Assembly (NCBI GenBank): GCA_947650285.1
Contig: CANTFL010000086.1
Coordinates: 1,426,001 to 1,490,000, forward strand
Direction: 5' to 3'
From: Hyaloperonospora brassicae
Lineage: Eukaryota; Oomycota; Peronosporomycetes; Peronosporales; Peronosporaceae
DNA: 64,000 bases
The translations under genes were made by a program, and so were the position numbers. Every line of letters begins with the position of its first letter. Position 1 is the stretch's first letter. Shown here piece by piece: positions 1 through 11,699 of this stretch. Under the pieces are notes generated by a model. The model saw only the letters and a list, made by a program, of their open reading frames with translations. It was not told where the DNA came from and did not search any database.

Positions 1-2
1 CT

Positions 3-3000
3 CTCCATTTATCCTTGAAACACGAGAAAGGGGAAATCCCAGCAGGCGCAACCGGGAAGGTTGAGTTCCGAATGATGGCGTATACAAATGGGCTGTTTCG
101 TCGGCGTATCATGGTGGAAAACAGCAACTATCCTGGCAATGTAAATTTTGTCGACGTCTTACTCTTTGTGGACAATGGCGCCCTGAGTTGTGAAGTTGCG
201 GGGTCAGACACTGATGCCCATTTGAGACGAGAGGAGAGCGTATCTGCATCTAATCATGCGCTGCACAAACCAGTGCTGGTGCAAGTCGTAGACTTAGGAG
301 TCATTAACGTGATCCGATTAGAGGACGAATTATCCGACGCTACATGTGTTGCCGGCGACAATGATCCCTCAAGCTGCAAATATCGGATTTACAGGAAGCC
401 TGATGATGGACCGTTCATCGAAGCGCGTTCTACTGCGGATAGTGTGTTGCGCTTACCTGGTGAGAAGACTCTCGTGTTAACAAATACTACCGACCGGAGG
501 ATGGTAGTGCGCCCGTTTAGTACCCTTCCGATGACGTTTCGATGGGAACAGATAGGAGACGAGTCCAGCGTCTCAAACGGATCAACTGCTCGATTCGCTT
601 CGATGGAGGACGTACGAAGGCTACGTATCCCACGACTGGTGGATGATATTGCGCTGCAAAAGAATCCACAAGCAAGCGTGTTCTATGGCGAGTCGTTAAC
701 TGTTGAGGCAAACAGCACGTTTCCGCTATCCTTTCGCTTTGCACCGATCGCTGTTACTGCGCCACTACCTACCGAAACGATTGAAAGCGGGCAGCTGTAC
801 CCACTGCGAGGAATGATTGGAATCCAAAGTTTTGAAACCGATGAGAGTGGGGACGGGGAGGAACCGTGCACACTAAAAGTGATCAATGTTTCAGGTTTGT
901 ATGGCGAGCCGCGCTTTCATATTGCAGTGAAGCACGTTGCATTAGGAAAGATTGGCTACGCGATTGGGTGGAAATCGTCGACGTTCAAGATCTCTGTAGA
1001 GAATGTATCCGATGTAGCGGTGTCGTTTGTACTTGCGCACTTACCAGCTTGCATTCGTGTGTGTAGCGTCAGTGACGCTCGCCGGATTGAATTTGATGAC
1101 GGGATGAATCTTAAGTCGATGGAGCGTCTTCCTTCACTTCGAATGCTCGCGCTACATGCTGAGCGCCTGCTTGAAAATGGAAACGATGTAAGCTGGAATG
1201 CGTGGAAAGTACAGCCCAGGACAACGTGCGTACTCGAGATGGAACTAGTGAGAACGAAAGAGGTACGCAGTCGTCCTTGCTGGCATACCTGGTGTTGAGC
1301 TTCCCAAACTAAGTCTTGTTGTTATTTTGATCAGTTCCTCTCTGCAGGAAGTCATGAGTTTCTGCTCCGCTTTTTCAACCTATGCAATCCGCGCAACCGC
1401 GAAAATGTGCTGGTTCAGGCGCAGATTATTTCCAGCTACGCGGAATTGGTGATTGACCCACAGAGCTCAGACAAAAGGACGGATGCGTCAGCGCTCAAGG
1501 AAGCTCACGTCGCTTTCCTTCCTCCCGTCACCGTCCCCGCACCGCAGGAAGCACCTCTTCATCGTGCCAGCTTCTGGTTTTCGCTGCGAAATGTGTACGA
1601 CGAAGAGTTGAGCGTGAGGCTTTCCTCCCAAACACACAGTCCGTTTGACCGGTAAGTTCTTTTCTTGTCTGTGTTCATTTTGTTGCAAGGTATTGCAGGC
1701 ATTGCACTGACTGCACGTCCTTACTCTTGATAGATCGATCGAGCTGCTTTTGATGCTTCGCTCAGCCAACACGCCGTTGAGTTCGATCGTCATTTCTCCC
1801 GGAGAATCTGTCGACATTCGCGTAGTATGTCACGTCTTTCCGTCTGCTCGTCTGTCGTCTGACACGTGGCCATCTGGAAGCAGCGGCGCTACGTCCGACA
1901 TTTTGGACTTGGGACGCGTATTAGTCGATATCACCATTCGAAAGGCAGAAGAAGCTGCACAACGGAAAAAGGTTCGCGTGAAGGGAAAGCTGTTGCCAGG
2001 CAAGACTTTTTTGCTATCTGCATCCAGCCTTCACTTTTTTGCCACCGCGACCGATCTGCCTGCAAACATTCCGGCGAACCAACTACCTGCGACCTTGTCG
2101 TTAAAAGCTGGGGGCCGCAGAGATTCTTCTCAAATCTCATCGAGCGGAACGTCCCAACAGACGACAGCTTGTGTTGTGCACCAGCTACGCAACTCCTTTG
2201 AAAGTTTTTGGGTGCGCAATCCGTCAACGTTGGATGCGCTGAACTTCGACATCAGTCCAGTCTCTATGTATCGACCGGGACTGTGCCTGGTTAAGGGTTC
2301 AGCGGAAGCGGACATGTGTGCCATGAATGGATGGATCCAAGCCGTAGCAGTTCCTTCATCGGGCACGATAGCGCCCAATGAATCGCTGAAAATTACAGTT
2401 TGTCTCGAAGAAGCGGCTCCTACAAGCATGGATTTGTTTCGCGATGGAAAAAATGACGACAATGTATCTGAAAGGACAGCACCGCAACATACAATGCGGC
2501 GCAACCCGACTTGGCGGAGCAACTCATGGGACGCAGATGCTCCAGAAACGCTACTAGACGAGAGTGAACAGAACCGCATGTCTTTGGTTGTGCGTGACAT
2601 TGATTCAAACCTCGGTACTGAAGTGTCCACAGAGATCGATGTGCTGTTAGTATTACAGCAACAGAGCTCATCGGGCGACAACGGCAAACAAGGCAACGTC
2701 GTTCTGGACACAAACCTGATTACTACTGCACTATCGGCCCGCAATGACCGGCTTGCTCAGCCCCGAAAACCACGTCGTAGATCGTCGTTGACGACCCATG
2801 TTGAAAATGATACATATGAACAATCGGAATCGACTGGTTCGGATAATGCTCGTGAGTTCAATGTTTCCTCACTTCGCTCAGGGTCGATGGGGCAAAAGAA
2901 TTGTTTGCCAGTATTGGCGGTTCGGGGCTGTACACCGGCCGAGTACTCGTCGCTGGAAAACACGCGATACCTGATTGATGTGGGCCAGCACACGGTCCGC

Positions 3001-5125
3001 AATGGCGGAGAAGTAGAGTGGGAAATCACGATTGAAAGTCTTTTCAGTAGCGCAGCAGATGCTGGTCTTGATTCCGTGGACTACCATCTCATGCTCGTCG
3101 ATAAGACTGCCCGATCGTGGCTGCAACTCAGCCGCGAGCGTGGCACACTGGACAGAACACATAGCTACCAGAGCGTCGTGCTGTATTTTCTCAGGGGCGT
3201 CGTGGGAGTGTATTCGACCTTCATGGTACTTCAGAATTTGGCGAACCCATCCGATCTAAAGGTAATCCACGTGAGGCTGGAAGTTATTGCGGATCTGAAT
3301 TCCCTACGAGGTATGTCTTCCGAACTAGACTTGACGAGACACTTATTTCGCGTGCTCGTGTCAAACCATGGCAATTCGAAACGGCCTCGTCGGTCTGACA
3401 TTGAAATGTCTCCAGAAAGCACTTTGGGCGGTGCTCAACAATTGGTGATCGACTTCCGCGAGGTGTACTACTACAAGCTCTATCAGAACCACTCCATAGT
3501 GATTGAAAACTCGTCGGGTCTAAGCCTTGACTTCATTTTGTCAACGAATGCTAGACCACAAGAAGTAAGCTTTTCCGTCTCACCGATGTCGTTGAACGAG
3601 GTGACTACAGTTACTCTTGGAGCTCATTCAAGCATGCAGGTATTCCTGCATTTCCGCCCCCAGCCAAAACAATTGGTTCTGCCTGGAGCTAGCAATGTGG
3701 TCGATGACGAACTAAGTGATCCGTGGGTGCGCGAAATTGAGGTATACGTTAGCTGTCGACTGGTGAAAGATTTCAGGGAAACCGTCATTTTGCGTGCCGT
3801 TTGCAGCCAGCCTCAGCTGATGGTAAATGTGGCGAATGGTGAAACGAACGAAGCTCCTTTACATGGAGAAGCTTACTTTTCGGCACAGCCGACGTTCCTT
3901 GGGTTGGTCTTTCCAATGCTAGAACCTATTCTGTCAAGTCCGGACCTGTCTGCTAAAGCTGCCGATGAAATGCAGAAATTTCTGGTCGTGCGCAATACGA
4001 GGAAGGACATCAACGCCCATCTGGCGTTGCGGAACGATAGTATGTTTTTTGGCTTAGTGATTGATGAGAGTCAGACTCAACCTGGTTCCGCCACATTAGA
4101 CGTGCTGGATCGCGGTGTCTGTGCTGGCCGAAAGTCAACATTGTTGTTGACCATACGACCTCAATGCATTGTGGTTCTTCGGGTCAAACCTGACGTCACA
4201 GCGTTATGGAAGCACCATCAGCTGTGGGATCATAGCGTGAAAGAGCACGTCACACTATACAATATCAGCCAGTTCGCGGAGCACTACCAGGTCACACTTT
4301 GTTTTACAAGCAGGTACGATGTTGAGCCCCTGAACTTCGTACATGTACCTCTTTGATCTAAGCCTTCATTTCTTGCATGCTTAGCAATGTTGCGAGCTTC
4401 TACATCCCACCAAATATCAGCGAAAGCTACCCGATCTCGGCCCTAGAGGATATCGTCGCAAAGTTTTTGCAGGTACGTCGATACCGAGTCTTTTGTATTC
4501 ACACGCATGATCTCAGTGCTTGATGCTTGTCGTTCTGTAGAACTTCGAGTATACGTGGAAGTGCTTGATTTCGTTCCACGAGAAGTTGGTGACACCACAC
4601 GCTTCACCCAAGAACTCACCCAGCCAACCACCCGCACCATCAGCACCAAAGCTGACTGAGATTTTGAACATCCTCGACAACGCGTTAGATCTGGCGCCAC
4701 CCTTAAGCCCTCGCAACCTCACGCACATGGCAGTGCGAAGCTTCGAGGAAGCGGCGACTACTCGAGCATTGCCTCGTCAGGACGACTTTTACGAATTGGT
4801 GCAATTGTATCAGGCACTGTTCTTCGACTTCTACTACATCACAGACGAACTAGTATGGTACGGTGTGCGCGGAAACGCCGTGCGGCACAGTCTAGCTCTC
4901 GCCGACTTGGCGTATGGTGTTGTGTTCAATCACGGGATCTTTCGGTCGTTCCTCGCTGAAGGCAAAGATGGCACCGATTCTACGGACGTTACATCCTTCC
5001 CGCGTCTGCTACTACCGTGGGTCCGGCAGCTCGGACACTTCTTGAGCTACTTCCCGGAAAGTCAAGAAGCGACCCAGCCGCTTCGACAGATCTACGATCA
5101 ACTTCGACGGTTCGAGACTAGCTAG
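3..5125 (+). CDS. Large ASH/Ig-like beta-domain protein, 3' part only (5' end outside window)
   Basis: Five exons read in one frame: <3..1262, 1335..1651, 1734..4313, 4385..4472 and 4541..5125, about 1,600 residues with the start beyond the left edge. Each junction restores phase, for example CG+A at 1651/1734 and AG+C at 4313/4385, with GTACG or GTAAG donors and TAG/CAG acceptors. The protein is built of beta-rich stretches of the kind seen in ASPM-SPD2-Hydin or PapD-like modules: clauses such as FRFAP and LHFRPQPK, and repeated 'asparagine-hydrophobic' strand patterns like VIENSSGLSLDFIL. A basic, serine-rich, presumably disordered segment lies near nt 2740-2860. The last about 190 residues look helical instead (YELVQLYQALFFDFYYITDELVW). 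No signal peptide or membrane helix is visible. I do not recognise the family; a ciliary, centrosomal or trafficking scaffold is only a guess from the module type. Confidence 0.8.
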
Positions 5126-6110
5126 CAAGCTAAAGGCAGAACGCTGCGGAAGATGTAATCATTCACAAGTGTGGGGCAGTTCCTGTCTATCCATTCAGCT
5201 GACCTGAATCGTTATGGTATGCACAGTATGAGCACAGGAGCTCTACATCGATTGGAATGTCGCGGACACAGCTTTTGCAGCCTAGCAGGCAGACCAGATT
5301 CTCTCTGTGAAGACCCATGATGCTGCGAGGAAGAGGGCGTGCCGACTAACTGTGCTACCGGCGTCAGCACGTGGTGCTGTGACCGGACAAGCTGCCATCA
5401 TCAGCCAGTTGCGCGACGTCTTCACGGAAGCTGTGGTCACTGCATTGTGCGCTCGAGATGGTCATTCATTGACCCTCGAGCCTGTGTTTGACCCGCACTT
5501 CTCTTGCTGCTGCTTCGGTTGCTCCAGCGAAAGCTCCCCATGTGGTGACGACACGCCGTGTTTTCTAGCGTTTCCGCAAGCCATAAAGCTTTGGTTCTTC
5601 CCCATTGTCAACTGGTACCAACCGTGGCAGCCACCCATCCACAGCAGGAGACGCGGACCATTCCGTCCAACGTCACAGAGAACGTGTGCGGATCACGAGA
5701 AGGCCATTCCGTCGTGTTGACCAACACCAAGACACGAAGTGCGTTGCTGCATCTCGTATCGAGGCAAGAACAGGTGCCTCACCACTGACAGCGCTTCTTC
5801 TGCATCGGTTCGCATTGAAGGGTTCAAGAGCTCAGCACTGGCACTTTGTTGGCAAGTGCCTGTAGACGCACGTGCAAAGGCGGCGACCGAGAGGAGGCCA
5901 CAAGTTGGCTACACCCCGTGCACGACCAGTAGCTCTTTTGACGAGCGCTTGCACGGCCAGATAAAAAAAGGACAAGTCGCTCTTTGCTTCAGCTTCAGTT
6001 GGCTACACGAGTGATGTTGGACTGGGGCAAAGACGAGACGGAAGTGACCGACCGCTGTGACGAGCCCGACCCCACGTTCGCAACACGACGACGCGTGCTT
6101 GCAACCGCGT
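5126..6110. other. Intergenic gap, no supported gene
   Basis: This roughly 1-kb stretch lies between the stop of the ASH-like gene and the TATA-like box of the next gene. Overlapping short frames of 76-137 codons occur in all three forward frames, with low-complexity composition and no recognisable domain or splice pattern. I see only flanking UTR and promoter sequence here. Confidence 0.5.
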
Positions 6111-6117
6111 TATAAAA
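6111..6117 (+). promoter_or_regulatory. TATA-like box upstream of the GPALPP1-like gene
   Basis: TATAAAA occurs 84 bp upstream of the ATG at 6201, in an otherwise GC-rich stretch. Canonical TATA boxes are uncommon in oomycete promoters, so this may be chance. Confidence 0.35.
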
Positions 6118-6200
6118 GGGACACTGTCGAATCTTGTCCTTTTTGTGTTGTTTTGTGCCACACCATGGCCACACACAATTGACAAACGTGCCCGTTCCGT

Positions 6201-6705
6201 ATGAGTGACCACGAGCGAGAGGGGGACCGGCGGGACAAGCGGCCCGAGCGACACAAGAGACGACGCGATGACGAGGCAGAAGCGAACGAGAAGGTAAAGA
6301 CAAAGGAGAAGATGAAGAAGAAGAAGAAGAAGAAGGAGCACAAGCAGAAGAAGAAGAGGGAGTACAAGAGCCATGAGAGAAGCCGCAATGACCGCGATGA
6401 CCGCGACGTCGTTACGGAGCCAAACTATGCGAAAGCGATCCACGTGGTCCAAGAGCTGCTGACAGAGACGCCAGAGATCGCTAAAGACCTACTGGAGCTT
6501 GTCCAGATGGTGGACGACGGGGAAGTCGCTGTGATTGGCGGTATTGAGAACCGACGCATTCGTTCCAAGCTCAAGGAGCTGTGCCCATTGTTGGGACTCG
6601 TCAAGGTGTGTTGGTGTTGGTGTAATGCCTGCTACAAGTGAAGAATGGACTGTTTCGTTCGACGTGAAGCTAAGAGTGGGGACGTGGCTTTGCTGTTGTT
6701 GTTGC

Positions 6706-6766
<61 letters not shown>

Positions 6767-8227
6767 GCTGTTGTTGTTGTTGTTGTTGCTGTTGTTGTTG
6801 TTGTTGTTGTTGTTGTTGTGATTGCGTTTTTGCTCCAAGGTACGCGGACCGAAGGACGCTTTTGCGAAACCACGTAACGCGATAGAGGGTGCGACCGAGA
6901 CAAGTGTCATGGAGATTTTACAACAGTTGATACAGTCTGGAAGTGCCAAACAGGTGCGTTTTATGTATTTCGCTTGATCGTTGTGGCGCGCGCAATTGGA
7001 AAGTGGCTGACGGGGAACGAGTGTGTGTGTGCGTCGAGTAGGCGCCGCCACAGCCTGATGCAACTTCTGCAGTCGATGACTGTCTTGAACCGACGTCGCC
7101 CGCGGAAACAGTGAAGCTTGCAACACAAGAGCCAAGTCGGCGAAAGCTGCCAATTGGCCCAGCGCTCCCTCCTGCGTCGGCGAGATTTGACAGTACCAGC
7201 AATGTACCGGACGATGACGACGATGACGTTGTGGGCCCAGCGCTGCCTGGTATGAAGGGCTTTCGTCTAGCTGACGAGCGCACGGAAGCCGAAATGGCTC
7301 GTCAGGCAGAGCAATTGGAAAAAGAACTGTGGAAGCATACGCGTGATGGTAGCACGAGTCAAAGTGCTGAAGCGGATGGGAAGAATCTTTTGGTACGAGA
7401 AGCGTGGATGACGATGATGCCTGAGAGCTCGATTCTGCAAGACTCGCTGGGACCGCAGAGCAGACCACCGGGAAAACCTGCCGCTTTTCGAAGGTGCGAG
7501 CAAGAGAAGTTGTATTGCTGTGGATCTGGTTTTGATCGCTGAATGTATGACGCGCCGGACTAATCTCTGTATTGCAATATTGGGTCGATGCAGAAAGGAA
7601 CCTGCTGCTGTAGACAAAACGTGGTTTGACGCACCCGAAGAACGCGAACGTGCAAAACGTGCCAAGCTCGACGTGTACGATACATGCATATTGTTCAGGA
7701 TGTACAGAATGTCGTGTCTTTGCACTGACTCCTTCCCCTTTGCTGCTTGCAGTGAGTTGCTGGGTTACATACGCGAAGAAAACGCGCCTGGTACTGAAGC
7801 TGCACGCAGTGTGGCGTCCACGTCGAGCAAAGTGGCAGTGAACGAATCCATCTTTCCCACTGCGAATCCCGAGGCGGATGAAGAAATGCGGTTGCGAATG
7901 GAGAACTTGCGACAATCTCGAGGCCCGTCACTGCTAGAAAAGCACCAGCGCAAACAAGCAGAGCAGACACAAGACGGGGGCAGGTCTGCTCGAAGCAGCG
8001 GCGGATGGAACAGGTTTGTCGATGTTGTGCTTTGGTCGACTGAAACGATGAGCAGATGATGTTGAAGAGCGAGAAACTCACGTGCTTCGTGCATTGCACC
8101 ACGTAGGGACCGGGATCTTTCGGCTCGTCGTGGAATGTCAGGAGACGACGCAGAGCGCATGATAACGGCAGCAAAGCAGATCAATTCGAAGTTCACAGCG
8201 CCGACGATATCACGGCAGTTTTTGTAG
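6201..8227 (+). CDS. GPALPP1: GPALPP motifs-containing protein 1-like (DUF3752)
   Basis: Six exons: 6201..6605, 6840..6953, 7042..7493, 7594..7674, 7753..8013 and 8107..8227, all phases consistent, about 477 residues. The identification rests on two copies of the family signature, IGPALPP and VGPALPGM (exon 3). It is also supported by the motif REAWMTMMPESS and by a C-terminal block DRDLSARR...GDDAERMI..AKQINSKF that resembles the DUF3752 tail. The N-terminus is a highly charged RS/KE-type region with a run of about ten lysines. The family is conserved in eukaryotes and poorly characterised, usually predicted nuclear and RNA-processing-associated; that role is knowledge of the family and is not shown here. 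Intron 1 (6606-6839) carries a long TTG/CTG microsatellite. The intron before exon 5 uses donor GTACGA at 7675, because the alternative at 7673 would create an immediate stop. Confidence 0.85.
6690..6820 (+). repeat. (TTG)n microsatellite with interspersed CTG units
   Basis: About 130 bp of near-perfect trinucleotide repeat, mostly GTT/TTG with several TGC interruptions, sits entirely inside intron 1 of the GPALPP1-like gene. If the intron were retained it would encode polycysteine in one frame, and the other strand would encode polyasparagine or polythreonine. Confidence 0.95.
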
Positions 8228-8926
8228 CCACGCGTGCTTTTGCCTCACTGGGTCTTGCCTTTGCCTCGTGTAGCAACAAGAGACCGCGAGACGGCATCGA
8301 TGAGTGCAGGAACGGAAGTGAAGACCCACGCAATTACAGCATTTCAGCCGCTTGGCGAGGTAGCAGTTTGGGCGACGACGTTGTGAGTTGTAGCTAAGGA
8401 AAAGCATGCAAGACCGGGCACAGTTGACCAACCTGCTGTTGCTGTTGTTGTAACTGTTTCCCATCGCTCTTTGTACCATCTGTCTGAAATTGATGCAACG
8501 GTGTATTACCGGTCTACGTCCATGCTGCCAACGTGTTCAAGGCAGGTGCCGAGATGGCGTTTGGACATCCGTTTCTGCTGCTGATTGAAGCCACGGGCTT
8601 TGCATGTACGCGATCGACATTGTCCTGGTAGATGTGATATGCTCTTGTTACAAGCGACTGCTACACAAAGCATAAACAGACACAACAGATCGTCGTGTAT
8701 GGTGCATTCCAAGGGTCGAGCGTCGTCAACTCGGTTTCATCATTGCCAGTTCAGTCTACAGGCAAAGCACCTGCACGTACGCAGTGTCTCGGTATCGTTC
8801 AGCGTCGCGAATGTTCAGCTCCGTTTGCTTTGCTTCTGCTTTTCCATTGCCCTCTGCTTTTTCGTCTTCAGGCCTGTAGCATGTCCGATCCGCCGCAACA
8901 ACTGCAAGCTCCACCAGCGCGAGAAT
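8228..8926. other. Convergent intergenic gap
   Basis: About 700 bp lie between the stop of the GPALPP1-like gene (+) and the stop of EI24 (-). No open frame here shows a recognisable domain. The stretch presumably holds both 3' UTRs. Confidence 0.5.
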
Positions 8927-10363
8927 CTAAAACACGTCGAGCGTGAACCTGTGACATGAGGACAAGTAACAAACGGTGGCAAACGCACCGGAACATCGGC
9001 AGCTTCTTCGATGCTTCATTGCCCTCTGTCTCGGGATCACACGCAATCGCTTGGAGCAGAAACTAATCGAAAGGCAACAACCGCATGCACGCAAGACCAA
9101 AAACGAACCAGTCAGCGACCTGCCACTCACTTGGATTCGACCGGTAATGCCGTACCACTGGAAAGAGCAGAGCAAATATTCCTTTGCTCACGAAGTTCGG
9201 GACAAAGAACGTGGCCAGCGTGAAAGGACTGCCAAATCCAGCAAAGTAGGCCCAATTCTGCTCCAAATGCGCTAGTCGTCGCTCCAGACTCCACCCCGCC
9301 AACGACCACTTGTACTCAAAGCAGTAGAGCGAGTACAGCCAGCTGAGATGGATGAAACTCGTAGCAGGACCAACGACTGGAATGAGATACGACAGCACGG
9401 TCTGCAACAGGAAGAACGCCACGAGGATGGCACGGTACATCTCATCTCTTCGTTGTTCCATTCACCACCGCCAGACCAAATGACATCCGAGTCAATGAAA
9501 ACAGTCTGGAAACACACACATATACACAACAACAACAACAAGCAGTCGACGTACCGGATCATATCCGTTACTGCAGTAGGTGACGGTTTGCCATGAAGCT
9601 GCACGTATGCTGACATCAAGCACCATCCACACACACACACACATGTCAGATCAATCGACGTTCAAGTCGTCAGCGCTCCAAGCCAGTCGTACCATCGTCA
9701 GCAATTTCTTGGTACCAAATCGTATTCAGGATAAAGCTGATGCTGTAGATCGGATACATCCACAACACCTGACACGAATCGAGCGTCAGTACAGCATTCC
9801 TTTGCATTCCTCACATCTTCGACCACTGTACCTGGTACAGTAGGAACACAAAGCCATCGACGCGATCACGGACGTCGTCCACTTGAGACGTTGTCCTGGG
9901 TACACAATATATGAGAATCTGATTCGCGTGGACCGAGATGCTGTCGAATCAACACACGCGCGAGCGATTGGTCGAGTGGGTGATCAATTTAGACAATCGC
10001 GCGCACCCATTGGTCGTTAACGAGCGGTGGAGCAGTTCCCCGAACAAATGAATGACCGGGATCACGACTTGGTCGAAAAAGTAGATACTTCCCAGAAAGA
10101 TCAGACCATTGAGCACAAAGCACTGCATGGGTCACGTATAAAAACAAAGAGTCCACGAAACACAAAAACAGTGAGCAAACACCTGACGCGAGCTGCATCC
10201 CCACTGCTTTGGACACAGCAGACAGTGCCGTCCCGACCTTGGCGCTGGATACGCAGATGAGGCGAGACTGGAGGTAGAAGAGGAGGATGCGGTGCAACGA
10301 GACGGCGTGCTGCACGCCCTGACAGAAGGCACGGAAGCTGGAGCTGAAGACGTCCGACGACAT
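8927..10363 (-). CDS. EI24: EI24 / etoposide-induced protein 2.4 homologue (ER membrane protein)
   Basis: Eight exons on the minus strand: 10363..10238, 10122..10007, 9940..9832, 9768..9693, 9609..9555, 9447..9156, 9062..8989 and 8948..8927. All phases agree and the product is 289 residues. Motifs diagnostic of the family appear in order: CFVLNGLIFLGSIYFF (exon 2), WMYPIYSISFILNTIWYQEIA (exon 4), and HLSWLYSLYCFEYKW followed by LEQNWAYFAGFGSP (exon 6). EI24 is a polytopic ER membrane protein linked in animals and plants to autophagy and ER/Golgi trafficking. Exon 1 is ended at donor GTCGGG because this gives the 13-residue spacing before CFVLNG expected from plant homologues; the more canonical GTGTTT 55 bp later puts exon 2 in the wrong frame. 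Exon 3 is the least conserved part. Confidence 0.88.
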
Positions 10364-11619
10364 GGTCAGTGTCGAGCTGTTGTGCGTGAAGTGCGAAAGG
10401 GTGTTGCGAATTGGGCGCGTTTTGGTGGGATTTGCGACGTCTTTTGTCACGTAAACAGGCCGTCGAAAACGTGGCTGTCGTTGCTGGTGATGGTATGCTT
10501 TTTGGTAAGCTATCGATAGGGGTAGTTGAAGGACGCTGTCCGGTTTTGGTCCGTTTTATACCACCCCCCCGTTGTGGTAGGCTGCCAACACAGCTTTTGT
10601 GGCGGAGTCGGTAAACTGTAGATGCAGGTTTGGCTTTGCACGTTAGATATGCAGTCGTTTCAGATCAGCTGTCCGCAATTTACTGGAAAACGGATGAGCC
10701 GTTGCGGCTGGAAGCTAATTGTGGCTATCACTCGTTTGAGGTTACTGCAATTGTCGCCACCTTCCACACGTACAAGTTGCACGACCGCAACGGGACCTGA
10801 TAATCTGCTTTGAGGCAGCAATTATATCGTAGCTCTATGCACAATCGAGATCGAAGCTAGAGCCCGTGGATGAACCTATGCCGGCATATCCGTCTGCACT
10901 TTCGACCGACACGGTAGGACTGAAGCGATAAAAGGAAGGGAGAGATTGATCTTCACACTACCTGAACGAACAAAAGAGGATGCTCGATGTTGTCCGTTGC
11001 AATGGTCGTACTAGCTGGCCGCGGTCACGGTCGATATCGCACTTTGGGTGCCTCGACAGACTCTGCGAGCGATCACAAGGCTCTTGTTGACCTCACACGA
11101 TGCAAAACTTGTGACACTACCAGCAGCAGACGAGCAGAGCAATCTTAGGTCAACAAGTATTGCAGCGAGAAAACAATGGATTGATAGTGTCGTCATCTCG
11201 AAATTCTGAGGCAGATGGTCGGACGCAACGGGACAAAGTTGCACCGGCTGAGTCTCGTTGACATCGCACTACTCGAGCGAGCAATGTCAAAGCCAGCTAG
11301 ACCCTGTCAAGTAATGCACAGCAACGATCGATGAAAATGACGGGTGAGACGCCGGTAGTCGACTGCTACACTAAGGAATCATGTCCAGTCTATCCGCGCT
11401 GCACTCACGGCGTCGATGCGACATACCGTTTACGTGCAATAACCGTCTGTTGCCGCTTCCAGAACCGGATAGCTATCCGAGCTCGCAGGGGAAAAAGTGA
11501 AGCCATCGCGCGGCAGAAAAGCACGGGTGCTCGCCGACGAACTGACTGTGGAGCCCTTCGTGTCCCGCAAAAAACCCACGTGGGTGATATAAGATTCGAG
11601 AGGCGTGAGCGTCGACCAG
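10364..11619. other. Divergent intergenic region between EI24 and importin-4
   Basis: About 1.25 kb hold the upstream regions of EI24 (-) and importin-4 (+). Scattered frames under 80 codons show no recognisable domain. The importin frame stays open from 11331, but this is treated as 5' leader because the initiator and the family start lie downstream. Confidence 0.5.
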
Positions 11620-11626
11620 TCATTCC
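11620..11626 (+). promoter_or_regulatory. Oomycete-type initiator (Inr) of the importin-4 gene
   Basis: TCATTCC, preceded by CAG, matches the oomycete initiator consensus YTCANTYY. It lies 80 bp upstream of the ATG at 11700. Transcription from here would exclude the in-frame upstream ATG at 11331 and supports the chosen start. Confidence 0.6.
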
Positions 11627-11699
11627 TCGCATTGCATCTCGCGCTCGGCGGCATTCCGCAATCTGCCCGACGCGCCGCTCGCTGCACCCCCTGAGGCTC

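Noticed and set aside
5307..5720. 137-codon forward frame after the ASH-like gene
   Set aside because: Cys/Pro/His-rich low-complexity translation, overlapped by equally long frames in other registers, with no domain.
6535..6885. 116-codon frame with a long polycysteine run
   Set aside because: It is a translation of the TTG/CTG microsatellite inside intron 1 of the GPALPP1-like gene.
6632..7915. 427-codon minus-strand frame with polyasparagine
   Set aside because: It runs antisense through the same microsatellite and four exons of the GPALPP1-like gene, has no domain, and is a shadow.
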